Of a DNA stretch of 64,000 nucleotides, positions 33,391 through 42,407 are shown piece after piece. A model generated the notes under the pieces. The model saw only the letters and a list, made by a program, of their open reading frames with translations. It was not told the DNA's origin and did not search any database. Position numbers and translations under genes: made by a program. The stretch comes from Anaerolineales bacterium UBA2181 (GTDB taxonomy: Bacteria; Chloroflexota; Anaerolineae; Promineifilales; UBA4811), in the NCBI GenBank assembly GCA_002328075.1, contig DCVT01000058.1:1-64000 (forward strand), read 5' to 3'. Numbering within the stretch: the stretch's first letter is position 1; every line of letters starts with the position of its first letter.

Positions 33391-35787
33391 ATGGCAGACC
33401 AGATCCTACCATTGCAGCTCTTTGCTCTGGGGCCGCCTGAAGTGCGCCTGGGCGAAAACCTGGTGACCTTTCCCACGCGCAAGACGCTGGCGCTGCTGAT
33501 CTACCTGGCAATCGAGACGGGAATGCAGCCGCGCGAGTCCCTGGCCACCCTGCTGTGGCCGGAATCACGCCCGGAGCGCAGCTACGCTAGTCTGCGCAAC
33601 ACTCTTGGCCACCTGCAAACGGCCTTGCGCCAGGCAAGCGGTCACGCTCAGACGCCCTATCTCCACGTCACACACCAGTCGCTGGGTCTGAATCCAGACG
33701 CCGAAATCGACCTTGACCTGCATACAGTGGCACAAGCTTACGCGTTGGCACGCGCCGACCGCGCGAGCCGGTGGGTGAAGGAGGCTTCCGCCAGCCTGCC
33801 GGTCCTGCAGTTGGCCGCCGCTCGTCAGCGCGGCGATTTTCTCGTCGGATTTTCGCTGGGCGATGCGCCCGGTTTCGACGATTGGGAAACCCTCCAGCGC
33901 GAAGTCTGGCATCGCCGCCTGGGCCTGATCCTGGACCGGCTGTCCGAAATCCAGTTTGCGAGCGGCGAGTTCGCTCAGGCAACAGAGACCGCCTCGCGCT
34001 GGATTGCGCTGGATTCGCTGAATGAAGTTGCGTATCGCCGCAAGATGCGCGCCCACTTTGCGGCCGGCGAGCGCGGGCAAGCGCTGGAGACCTATGCTGC
34101 CTGTCGCGCGATGTTGGCAAACGAATTGGGCCTTGAGCCAGAGCCGGATACGGCCGCGCTGGCGGAGCGCATTCGCACAAAAACCCGCCCTGCCCATCCT
34201 CGCCTCCGTCGCTCTGCGCCTCGGGCAGACCGCCCAGATACGCCGGTTGCTTTTCTGGAAGAGCTGTTTTCCGGGCGCATCAGCGAGCTTCAGACGCTTG
34301 TCGAATGTTATGGACGCGCTGCTGCGGGGCAGCCTCAGCTCGTGGTGCTATGCGGCGAGGTCGGGATCGGAAAGACTCGTCTGGCCAGAGAATTCATCCG
34401 TTGGGCAGGCGCTCAGGGAGCAGAATTGCTGCTGGGAAGCGCCTTTGAGAGTGGAAGCCATTTGCCGTTTCAACCATTGGTGGATGCCCTCCGGCAGCGG
34501 CTCGAGGGTAAGAGCCCGTTGAAAGACCTGGTGGATGAGATCTGGCTGTCGCCGCTGAGTCAACTGCTGCCAGAATTGCGCCAAAGCCATCTCAGCTTGT
34601 CCGCCGCTCACGTGGAGCGTCCTGGACCGGAAGGAGATGTCAGCCGGGCGCAGCTTTACGAACCGCTGGTGCAGTGCATGTTGGCCCTGGCAAAACGGGC
34701 GCCTCTGGTGTTCTTCATGGACGATCTGCAGTGGACAGACAGCGCGACGCTGGACCTGCTGCAATATGCTACCCGGCGCTGGAAAGACAGCGCAGTGCGG
34801 GTCTTGCTGTTGGCCAGTCTCCGGTCAGAAGCTTTGCACCCGATGACCCAACCCCAGCAAGCCGGCGGCCCGCAGGGCTTGAGCGAGTGGTTGACACGCG
34901 TGGCGCGTGAGTTGACCCCGGTTCACATCGAGCTGGAGCCGTTAGGGGAACGTGAGACGGTGCACATGGTGCTGTCCATCCTGGCGCCACCCGCCGCTGA
35001 CTTTGCCCAGTGGTTGTATGACGAAACGCGTGGGCAGCCTTTCTACTTGATGGAGACGCTGAAGGATTTGCTCGAACGCGGTGTGCTTCACCCCAAACAG
35101 CAGGTGGAGGGGCACTGGACCTTTGCAATTGACGCTGAACACGATCTGGGGCAGGCAGTACGCGTGCCGTCTACCGTGCATGCTGTGATTCGCTCGCGCT
35201 TGAATCGCCTCAGCCCGAATGCGTTCAGCCTGTTGGCGGGCGGGGCCGTGCTCGAACAGCAGATCACGTTTGAGCGCCTGTGCGCCATCTCCAACGTGCC
35301 CGAAGATCCGGCCTTGCCGGCGCTGGACGAATTGATCAGCGGCCGGCTCTTGCTGGAAACTGCGCTGCCGGGTGTGACCAGTACGTATGCTTTCGCCAAC
35401 GATATGCTGCGCGATGTAGTGTATACCGAAGCCGGGGACGCACGACGGCGGCTTTTTCACGGGCGGGCGCTGGAAACCCTCGAAGCGGTGGGGCACTCGG
35501 CCGCGGTGCTGGCTTACCATGCGCTGGCCGCCGGATTGGCACAGGCCGCCTTCCGTCACAGCCTGGCCGCCGGGCGAGAAGCGTTGCGCATCTCGGCGGT
35601 GCGTGAGGCCATCGTTCATCTTGAGCGCGCCCACCAGTTCGTGCGGGAGGCGTCACCGCCAGAAATGCCATGCAAGGCGGATTTGCGTGATCTGTACCTG
35701 CAGTTGGGCCGGGCCTATGATTTGGGTGGTCAGCCGGAAAAGGCTGTGGTTATTGATGCTGAACGAGATGAGCTCGCATTGGATTGA
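33391..35787 (+). CDS. BTAD-domain AAA ATPase transcriptional regulator
   Basis: The ATG at 33391 is chosen because it begins directly before LPLQLFALGPPEVRLGENLV, the N-terminal DNA-binding domain of SARP-like regulators; the frame opens at 33298 but before the promoter. Residues 100-270 are the BTAD helical repeat (EVAYRRKMRAHFAAGERGQA, LETYAACRAMLANELGLEPE). An ATPase follows from about residue 285: Walker A is CGEVGIGKTRLAREF and Walker B VFFMDDLQWTDSATLDLL. The last 120 residues are the start of a TPR-like array, but the protein ends after LYLQLGRAYDLGGQPEKA, much shorter than most relatives. C-terminal truncation near 35.79 kb is likely, next to a decayed gene. Confidence 0.85.
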   Translation: MADQILPLQLFALGPPEVRLGENLVTFPTRKTLALLIYLAIETGMQPRESLATLLWPESRPERSYASLRNTLGHLQTALRQASGHAQTPYLHVTHQSLGLNPDAEIDLDLHTVAQAYALARADRASRWVKEASASLPVLQLAAARQRGDFLVGFSLGDAPGFDDWETLQREVWHRRLGLILDRLSEIQFASGEFAQATETASRWIALDSLNEVAYRRKMRAHFAAGERGQALETYAACRAMLANELGLEPEPDTAALAERIRTKTRPAHPRLRRSAPRADRPDTPVAFLEELFSGRISELQTLVECYGRAAAGQPQLVVLCGEVGIGKTRLAREFIRWAGAQGAELLLGSAFESGSHLPFQPLVDALRQRLEGKSPLKDLVDEIWLSPLSQLLPELRQSHLSLSAAHVERPGPEGDVSRAQLYEPLVQCMLALAKRAPLVFFMDDLQWTDSATLDLLQYATRRWKDSAVRVLLLASLRSEALHPMTQPQQAGGPQGLSEWLTRVARELTPVHIELEPLGERETVHMVLSILAPPAADFAQWLYDETRGQPFYLMETLKDLLERGVLHPKQQVEGHWTFAIDAEHDLGQAVRVPSTVHAVIRSRLNRLSPNAFSLLAGGAVLEQQITFERLCAISNVPEDPALPALDELISGRLLLETALPGVTSTYAFANDMLRDVVYTEAGDARRRLFHGRALETLEAVGHSAAVLAYHALAAGLAQAAFRHSLAAGREALRISAVREAIVHLERAHQFVREASPPEMPCKADLRDLYLQLGRAYDLGGQPEKAVVIDAERDELALD

Positions 35788-35919
35788 AGAAAAGTGCGTC
35801 AGCAACTCCCTTCGCATGACGAGAGGCGGTTCGGAAGCGCAGATGGCGTGACCCGGGCGCCGTGGCCGCAGCACAGTCCGGCCGTTGTGCCTGCTCTTCA
35901 CCGGTCGGGCGACGCTGAT

Positions 35920-36807
35920 ATAGTCGATGTGCCGCGCCGCCAGGGTGTGGATGGTTATTTCAACGTCATCGCTTGTCCGCCCAGCATCGGCAAGCAGACC
36001 TCGATCGTCGGCTCGATCTTCAATCCGTTTCCCCAAGCCAAGCCAGCGCTGCCGGAATGGATGGCGTCCCAAAGCCGGGCCGAGTTCACCTCTAATCTGA
36101 AATCTCTACCTTTCCACGAGAAGGTGAGGCGCGTCTTCAACTCGGGCCGCCTCGAGTTCTTCATGGTGCACCCGCTGATACCGTACTGGATGGACTCCTT
36201 CACCGTGGTGCACTGCCACAACCCGGAGTGCCAGGGCAGAACGATCGGCGAGATCGCGCGCGCGAGAGACTCGGGTTTTATCGCCGAAACGGTCTACAAT
36301 ACCTCGCTGGAGGTCGTGTTTGACATCATGGCGGACGATCCGTCTGCCACCTGGGCGGTGAGCCTGGACGTGCGTGAGAACCCGGCCGCGCTGTCGGTCT
36401 TTTATGCAGCACACCATGGGTATGCCAGTTACCGATACCTACAGCCTGCCGGCCAACCCTGAGGCGGTACAGCCAAGGGAAACGGCGCCGATCGGCTTCG
36501 GGCTGTTCCCTCACTATCCTGGCTCCTACGTCACCGAAGAGCGTGTGCTCACGTTGGAGGAAGCGGTGCGCAAGGCGACCGGGCTGCCGGCGCAGGTGCT
36601 GGGGCTGAAGGAGAGGGGGATAATTGTGCCCGGCGCGTATGCCGACCCAGAGCTGTTCAAGCTGGACGAATGGCGATGAAGGGGACGTTTGCCGAGCCGC
36701 AGCCTCCACCCAGCGGGATCAGGCTGGTGGTGGTGAACGGCCGGGTGACGTACGAAAACGGCAAGTACACCGGCGCGAAAGCGGGCAAGGTGGAACGGCG
36801 GCAGTAG
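35920..36807 (+). pseudogene. Decayed N-acyl-D-amino-acid deacylase (amidohydrolase), 5'-truncated
   Basis: The plus strand spells the C-terminal half of a D-aminoacylase. The first frame has PEWMASQSRAEFTSNLKSLP, then FTVVHCHNPECQGRTIGEIA and DIMADDPSATWAVSLDVREN. A frameshift near 36410 leads to MPVTDTYSLPANPEAVQPRE, GLFPHYPGSYVTEERVLTLE and EAVRKATGLPAQVLGLKERG. A second near 36668 leads to GIRLVVVNGRVTYENGKYTG and the stop at 36805-36807. The N-terminal metal-binding HxD half is absent, so the gene is dead. The family removes acyl groups from D-amino acids or D-peptides. Confidence 0.85.
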
Positions 36808-37742
36808 GCAGAGAACGTGGACATTGACCTGACTGCCCACAACTGCGCACCATATGATCGACCGTCGACGAGGGTGACGTGAACGAACGGGTAGATCGAG
36901 GTCGGGTTCATTTTCCGGTAACCACATTGCGCACCCGTTCGGCGTCGCGGCGTCCATTGCCACGATCGCCGAATGGGAGGTAGGTCAGGTATTCCCGCAC
37001 TTGTTCCAGTTCGGCGAGTACTTCCGCCAGGGACTGAGCGAGATTGCAGCCAGGCTGGGCAACCCCATGGTCGCGGCCGGCGAGGTCGCTATCTTGGTCT
37101 CGTTTCTTGTGGATCCGCATGAGGGCCTGCCCAGGTGGTAGAAGGAATTGTTGCGTGGCGATCTGGAAAACGATGAGGTCTATCGCCATGCTTTGGTGGA
37201 GCGCAGCATTCTGGTCTTCCCTTGCCTCATGACGCGCATAACTCTGATGGCGGCCCCCAGTAGGGCGTACGTAGACCTCACCCTGCCTGTGGTTGAGGAA
37301 GTTCTGGCACAAATTCGCAGAGTTCTCCCCGTGATTGCAGTTCAGGGCGATCCCCACGGACAACCGCCAGCCATGTCGCCCGGAAATCGTGGCACCGCCG
37401 CGGGTAGAACCGACGGGCGCTCCCATGGGGAAGGGCACAAAGGACGAGCGGGCCCAGCTGGAACGGTGCCTTCCGCCCAACTCTAGATAGGCAAGTACGC
37501 CAAGTTCAGGAGCTTGGGTGTGCGCTACGCGGGTTGGCCCAAGGCCTGCGCTATGCTCCGCCGCCGCACAATTGAAACGGTCCGGTTGCATCACGCGGCC
37601 ATCGGATTGCTGGCCCGCGGTTCGCCCGTCTCGCCACCTGCGCTTGTGTTTCCCATCCCTTGCCACCCTGCCTCCATTTCCCAACCCCCAAAACCGGGGT
37701 ATAATCTGCGGCGTTGTGCAACATTCGGTTTCCGGAGGCGGC
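36808..37742. other. Gene-poor region before the FHA-ABC gene
   Basis: Over 900 bases hold no recognised gene. A rightward frame from about 36920 gives GVAASIATIAEWEVGQVFPH and LFQFGEYFRQGLSEIAARLG before a stop at 37139, and the opposite strand is also open, so coding cannot be decided. Possible eroded gene. The promoter of the next gene lies at 37700. Confidence 0.4.
37700..37705 (+). promoter_or_regulatory. -10 box of the FHA-ABC gene
   Basis: A perfect TATAAT at 37700-37705 lies 38 bases before the GTG start codon. No good -35 box was found at the expected distance, so it may be an extended or activator-dependent promoter. Confidence 0.5.
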
Positions 37743-40700
37743 GTGTCCAACCAGGGTTATACGGTTCGGTGTCGACGAGAGGGCGAGGGGTGGCGGGAGT
37801 TCTGGTTCTCGGCCGATGCGGTGGTGCTGGGTCGGGAGCCGTCCTGTGATTTGTACCTGGAAGATGCTTTGGTTTCGCGGAGGCACGCCCGCTTGGAGGC
37901 CAGACCTGACGGGTTCTGGCTGGCAGATCTGGGGTCTGCCAACCGCACCTACCTGTCGGGCAAAGCGGTCGAACCGAACACCCCGGTGTTCCTGGGGGCC
38001 GGGCACTTGGTGCAGATCGGCCCGTATCAGTTGGAGGTGATGGGGGTATCGGTTTCCCAACCACCTGATGCCGGCCCGGTGGGGCCAGAATCCCTTTCAT
38101 CGGGGTACGTCATACGCTTCCGGATGGGTGAGGGCGCATGGATTGAGACGCCGGTGGCTGGCGAAGAGCTGGTCATCGGCCGGGACGGTGATTGCAGCCT
38201 CTTGCTCCGGCATCACACCGTCTCGCGCCACCACGCCCGGCTGAACGTCATTGAAAGCCGGCTTTGGCTGACTGACCTGGGCTCCACCAACGGTACCCAA
38301 CTAAATGGCTCCCCCATCTCCCCGCGCAAGCCACAACCGTTGGCGCTGGACCAGCATTTCTCGGTGGGCGCGTTCACCCTGGCTGCTCGGGCGCGGGCGA
38401 CTGGGGAGCTGTTCGCCTGCGAGGCGCTTGGTCAAACCGGTGCCCACCAGGAAACCGTGCTCGATGCGGGCGCGCGCACCCAACCGGTGTCGGTGCGGCC
38501 GATCAGCCTCGGTTCGCAGGAGCGGTTGGCTCTGGGTAGGGCACAGGACAACGACGTCGTCCTGAACCATCCGATGGTCAGCCGCTACCACGCAGAGCTT
38601 CTGCGCGTGGGCGCCCGGCTCCGCCTGCGCGACCTCAAGTCGGTCAACGGTGTCTATGTCGACGGTCAGCGGGTGTCGGGCGAGGTCCAGCTCCGAGACG
38701 GTGCCCAGATCCAAGTAGGCCCCTACGGTTTCACGGTGGAGGGTCTGGACCTTCGGCGACAGGCGGAGGAGGGTCTTAACCTGGAGGCGCGCAACGTCAA
38801 CCAGCAGGTCTCGCGGCAGGTCAACCTGTTGCAGAACATCTGTCTCTCCGTCAAACCGATGGAGTTTGTGGCCGTGGTCGGCATGAGCGGTTCGGGCAAA
38901 ACGACGTTGCTCAACGTCCTGAACGGTTACCGTCCGGCAACCCACGGAGAGGTGTTGGTCAACGGCATCGACCTGTACCGCAATTACGATGTGTACCGCA
39001 ACGATATGGGCTACGTGCCGCAGAAGGACATTGTACACACTGAGCTAACCCCCAACACTGCGCTGGATTACGTGGCCCGGCTGCGCATGCCGCGGGATAC
39101 CAGCCGCGACGAGCGTCAACGAGCCGTCACCGAGGCGCTTCAGAACCTGGACCTGGTGGAACGGCGGGATGTACCCATCGGTTCGCTATCCGGCGGTCAA
39201 CTGAAACGGGTCAGCATTGGCGTGGAGCTATTGACCAAACCCCGGCTCTTTTTCCTGGACGAACCCACCAGCGGGCTAGATCCCGGGACCGAGTATGAGA
39301 TGATGCATCTGCTGCGGCGCATGTCAGACCAGGGCCGCACCATCGTGCTGGTCACGCACGCCACCAAGAACGTGGCCCTTTGCGACAAGGTGGTGTTCCT
39401 GGCCCGGGGCGGGTATCTGGCGTTTTTCGGTCCGCCGGACGTCGCTCTCTCCTATTTCGATGCCTACCGAACTCCCCGGGAGCGGCGCCAAAAAGAGATG
39501 GAATTCGACGACATCTACCGGATTCTCAACGACGAAAGTCGTGGCACTCCGGCCGAGTGGGCCGACCGTTTTCGAGGCTCGCCGGCATTCCAGATAGGGG
39601 ACAAGGCGTCCAGCCGGTGTGCTGCACTCCCGGCTGACGGCCGCCAGGCGACGACCGCGGGGCGGTCCGGACAACGCCGGCCAGCGGCCGAGAGACGGGG
39701 GACCCGGGTGTCGGCGCTACAGCAGTTTGGCATTCTCTCGGCGCGCAATCTTCGCATCCTGTTCCAGGACAGGGTCTCCTTGGCGCTGATGCTGGCCCTG
39801 GCGCCGGCCATCGGTCTGTTGGACTTTATCTGGGGACGCGACCTATACGACCCGGTCAAAGGCGACCCGGGCAAGATCGTCACCATGTGGTTCATGACCT
39901 CGCTCATCACCGTCCTGGTGGGCGCCCTGAGCAGCGTGCGCGAGATCGTCAAGGAGTCCGACATTTACCGGCGGGAGCGGGCAGTCAACCTCCGGATCTT
40001 GCCCTACGTTCTCTCCAAGGTCTGGGTGGGCGTCGTGCTGGCGCTGTACCAGGCAGCGGTCCTACTGTTTGCCCGGGTGCTCTTTGTGCGGCCCGAGATG
40101 CCGGCACCCTCTGCCTACCTGGCGTTGTATATCACCCTCTTTCTCAGCACCATATGTGGTTACCTAATCGGGTTGGTGGTTTCAGCCAGCGCGCCCAATC
40201 AAAACGCGGCGATGCTCCTGATCATTGGCGTCCTGGTGCCACAATTCTTGTTCGCCGGCGCCCTCTTGCCGCTCGACCTGATTCCCGGCGGCCGGGCCAT
40301 CAGCCTAGTCATGCCCACTCGCTGGTCATTTGAGGCGTTTATGCGAATCACACGGATGGGCGACCAGTTGGCGGGTGACCCGTGCTGGTCATTGCCCGAA
40401 TCCGAGCGCGAGCAGTTGACCGATGAGGATAAAGCAGTTTGCCCTTGCATGGGCGAGAGCATCTTTGCCCAGTGTTCCGCCTTTCCCGGGATTCTCTCGC
40501 CGGAGTATTGGGATTCCGCCGCCCGTCAGGTGTTGAACCGGCCGGCACCCACCGAACCGCTCCAACCTAACCCGATCCCAGTGCCCACGGCGCTTCCTTC
40601 GCCAACTCCGCTGCCAACGCCCACGCTGCTTCCGTCGCCCACCCCCTTGCCCACCCCGGCAGACCCGATGGCGTTTGGTGAATACATGGCCCAATCCCAG

Positions 40701-41069
40701 TCTCAGGGCAGCCGGTACCAGGACGCCATCCTGGCGCAATTCGACGAATACCGCCGGCTGAGTGAGGTACAGGGGGCGGTTTATTCCGACCTCCGGACCT
40801 TGCAGGGGGACGAGTACGCTTCGCTCCGCCAGCAGCAGGGGGACGACTATCGCGTTGCCATGCAGCGATACGGCGACGAGCGTTCTGCTTACGAGCAGGC
40901 GCGCCAAAAAGCTATCAGCGGCGCCGAGGCGCTCCTGGAGACGGTCTATGACAACTATGGCCAAGCGTTCCAGGGTACGGTCGCCGGCCGGTGGGCTCGG
41001 TTGGGCGGTATTATGGGCGGGCTGGTCGTGCTGCTGCTGGTCTTTCAGAAACGCAAGGACGTGGTTTGA
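37743..41069 (+). CDS. Three-FHA-domain ABC-2 type transporter (ATPase and permease fused)
   Basis: The GTG at 37743 follows GGAGG and gives 1108 residues; the open frame upstream is not coding. Three FHA domains, which bind phosphothreonine, lie near residues 26-95 (LGREPSCDLYLEDALVSRRH), 142-195 (IGRDGDCSLLLRHHTVSRHH) and 260-315 (LGRAQDNDVVLNHPMVSRYH). An ABC ATPase follows with GMSGSGKTTLL near 381, LSGGQ near 481 and LFFLDEPTSGLDPG near 502. ABC-2 membrane helices span about 680-865. Then come a Pro/Thr linker (945-975), a QGDEY-type coiled repeat and a last helix near the C-terminus. Ser/Thr kinase signalling probably gates export. Confidence 0.92.
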   Translation: MSNQGYTVRCRREGEGWREFWFSADAVVLGREPSCDLYLEDALVSRRHARLEARPDGFWLADLGSANRTYLSGKAVEPNTPVFLGAGHLVQIGPYQLEVMGVSVSQPPDAGPVGPESLSSGYVIRFRMGEGAWIETPVAGEELVIGRDGDCSLLLRHHTVSRHHARLNVIESRLWLTDLGSTNGTQLNGSPISPRKPQPLALDQHFSVGAFTLAARARATGELFACEALGQTGAHQETVLDAGARTQPVSVRPISLGSQERLALGRAQDNDVVLNHPMVSRYHAELLRVGARLRLRDLKSVNGVYVDGQRVSGEVQLRDGAQIQVGPYGFTVEGLDLRRQAEEGLNLEARNVNQQVSRQVNLLQNICLSVKPMEFVAVVGMSGSGKTTLLNVLNGYRPATHGEVLVNGIDLYRNYDVYRNDMGYVPQKDIVHTELTPNTALDYVARLRMPRDTSRDERQRAVTEALQNLDLVERRDVPIGSLSGGQLKRVSIGVELLTKPRLFFLDEPTSGLDPGTEYEMMHLLRRMSDQGRTIVLVTHATKNVALCDKVVFLARGGYLAFFGPPDVALSYFDAYRTPRERRQKEMEFDDIYRILNDESRGTPAEWADRFRGSPAFQIGDKASSRCAALPADGRQATTAGRSGQRRPAAERRGTRVSALQQFGILSARNLRILFQDRVSLALMLALAPAIGLLDFIWGRDLYDPVKGDPGKIVTMWFMTSLITVLVGALSSVREIVKESDIYRRERAVNLRILPYVLSKVWVGVVLALYQAAVLLFARVLFVRPEMPAPSAYLALYITLFLSTICGYLIGLVVSASAPNQNAAMLLIIGVLVPQFLFAGALLPLDLIPGGRAISLVMPTRWSFEAFMRITRMGDQLAGDPCWSLPESEREQLTDEDKAVCPCMGESIFAQCSAFPGILSPEYWDSAARQVLNRPAPTEPLQPNPIPVPTALPSPTPLPTPTLLPSPTPLPTPADPMAFGEYMAQSQSQGSRYQDAILAQFDEYRRLSEVQGAVYSDLRTLQGDEYASLRQQQGDDYRVAMQRYGDERSAYEQARQKAISGAEALLETVYDNYGQAFQGTVAGRWARLGGIMGGLVVLLLVFQKRKDVV

Positions 41070-41111
41070 GCAACCCCCTTTCGGGCCGCCGGATGAGGTG
41101 GGCCGGCCAGT

Positions 41112-42233
41112 CTAGTGGTCAGGCAGGAGCAGTGGGGTGTCGGTTGCGGCCTGGTCCACGCGTCGGGGATCGGTTCGGGCGTAATAGGCCCGGGTGGTCT
41201 CGACCGAACGGTGTCCCAGGTAGTCTTGCACTACGTCCAGCGGTTGTCCCGCGTTGACCAACTGGGTTGCCCGCCAGTGACGGAGGTCGTGTGGGTGGAT
41301 TGGCCGCAGCCCAAGGGCCCGGGCAGCCTGGGTGACCACCCGCCAGGCAGCGGTTCGCGAAAGCCGGTCGCCCTCGGCCCGAGGGTCGTGGCTGACAAAG
41401 AGTGGCACGCGGCTTGCCTCTGCCCGAAGATGGACGCCACGGGCTGCTACGTAGGCCGCGATGTGGGGCAAAGCCTGGTGCAGGCGCAGATCATAGGCAT
41501 GCTTGCCCTTGCCGACAACGCGGACTCGTATCACGGCGGCGTAGGGAGGCATCAGGTCGCGGGGCGCCAGGTTGTTGAGGTTGAGCGAGAGCACCTCGCT
41601 CACCCGGCCGCCGCTCTCCGCTAATGCCCACACCAGCGCGTGATTTCGCAAACGGACGGTTTCCCACCGCCTGCGACGGGGATCATTGGGATCCAGGTTG
41701 GCGTGACGAGCTGGCGGCCGCAGATCTTGGTAATACGCCAGCAGCTCATCCACACCTTTGGGTGGGTCGGGCGCGCGCTGGTCCCGCGCGTGATGCGCTC
41801 GCATCTCCTCCCGAACCATGCGTAGCGCCTTGGCCAGCGGAAAACCGGATGGCAACCAACCATAGTCATCCAGCCATCCCAGCCACCGGCCGACTCCTGC
41901 CACCCGCAACCTGACCGTGGCCGGTGAATACGGGCGCGGGTCGGCCGGGTCGTGGGGGTCGGTAAGCAACCACTCGGCAAAGGCTAACAACAGCGGAGCG
42001 TCCGCGTGGGAAAGTCGATCCAATGGAAGGTCGACCGCCTCGCCTGCCCACTGCAGGGCCGGCAGTATCCCACGGTTGGCAGTGCTCTCCACAAAGCTCA
42101 GGAAACAGGCGATGCCCTGCCCATAGGATGCCACGGTATGCACGGACCGAAGCGTCGCACGCTGCAGGTACCGATCCCTTGCCTCTCCGACGGTGCGGGG
42201 CGGGACCTCAGCCTGAATCGGTTCATTCGCCAT
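41112..42233 (-). CDS. Tyrosine recombinase / integrase
   Basis: The 373-residue protein has an N-terminal SAM-like core-binding domain (residues 10-120) and a C-terminal catalytic domain. The catalytic set is complete: Arg in ESGGRVSEVL, Lys in VVGKGKHAYDL, the HxxR pair in HPHDLRHWRATQL, the second His in YLGHRSVETTR and the nucleophile Tyr directly after in AYYAR. Its length exceeds XerC/XerD by about 70 residues, and a basic proline-rich stretch (RDQRAPDPPKGV) is extra. It could be a chromosomal resolvase paralogue or a domesticated integrase. No phage or integron genes and no att repeats were found nearby. Confidence 0.88.
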   Translation of the reverse strand: MANEPIQAEVPPRTVGEARDRYLQRATLRSVHTVASYGQGIACFLSFVESTANRGILPALQWAGEAVDLPLDRLSHADAPLLLAFAEWLLTDPHDPADPRPYSPATVRLRVAGVGRWLGWLDDYGWLPSGFPLAKALRMVREEMRAHHARDQRAPDPPKGVDELLAYYQDLRPPARHANLDPNDPRRRRWETVRLRNHALVWALAESGGRVSEVLSLNLNNLAPRDLMPPYAAVIRVRVVGKGKHAYDLRLHQALPHIAAYVAARGVHLRAEASRVPLFVSHDPRAEGDRLSRTAAWRVVTQAARALGLRPIHPHDLRHWRATQLVNAGQPLDVVQDYLGHRSVETTRAYYARTDPRRVDQAATDTPLLLPDH

Positions 42234-42407
42234 GGGTCATTTGTCTTAGTCTGGTTAGTTCCCTGGGGCCAGTTCTACCAGTCAAGGAGCTGAGTCGGTT
42301 CTTGGCTCTCGCGGCAGGAACCAGAGCGCCGCCACACAACGACGCCCATCGTGCCCGGCGCTGCCGGCACCGCCGCCGCCAGCGGTCCAGGCAACCCGCG
42401 GGCCCGG

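Noticed and set aside
36908..37750. A 280-codon leftward open frame
   Set aside because: No domain or ribosome binding site is seen and its first codons run antisense to the FHA-ABC gene. The rightward strand also gives coding-like pieces, so the region is left unassigned.
41112..42233. Prophage or integron associated with the second tyrosine recombinase
   Set aside because: No phage structural genes, attachment-site repeats or gene cassettes are seen; it is flanked by the FHA-ABC transporter and the rel gene.
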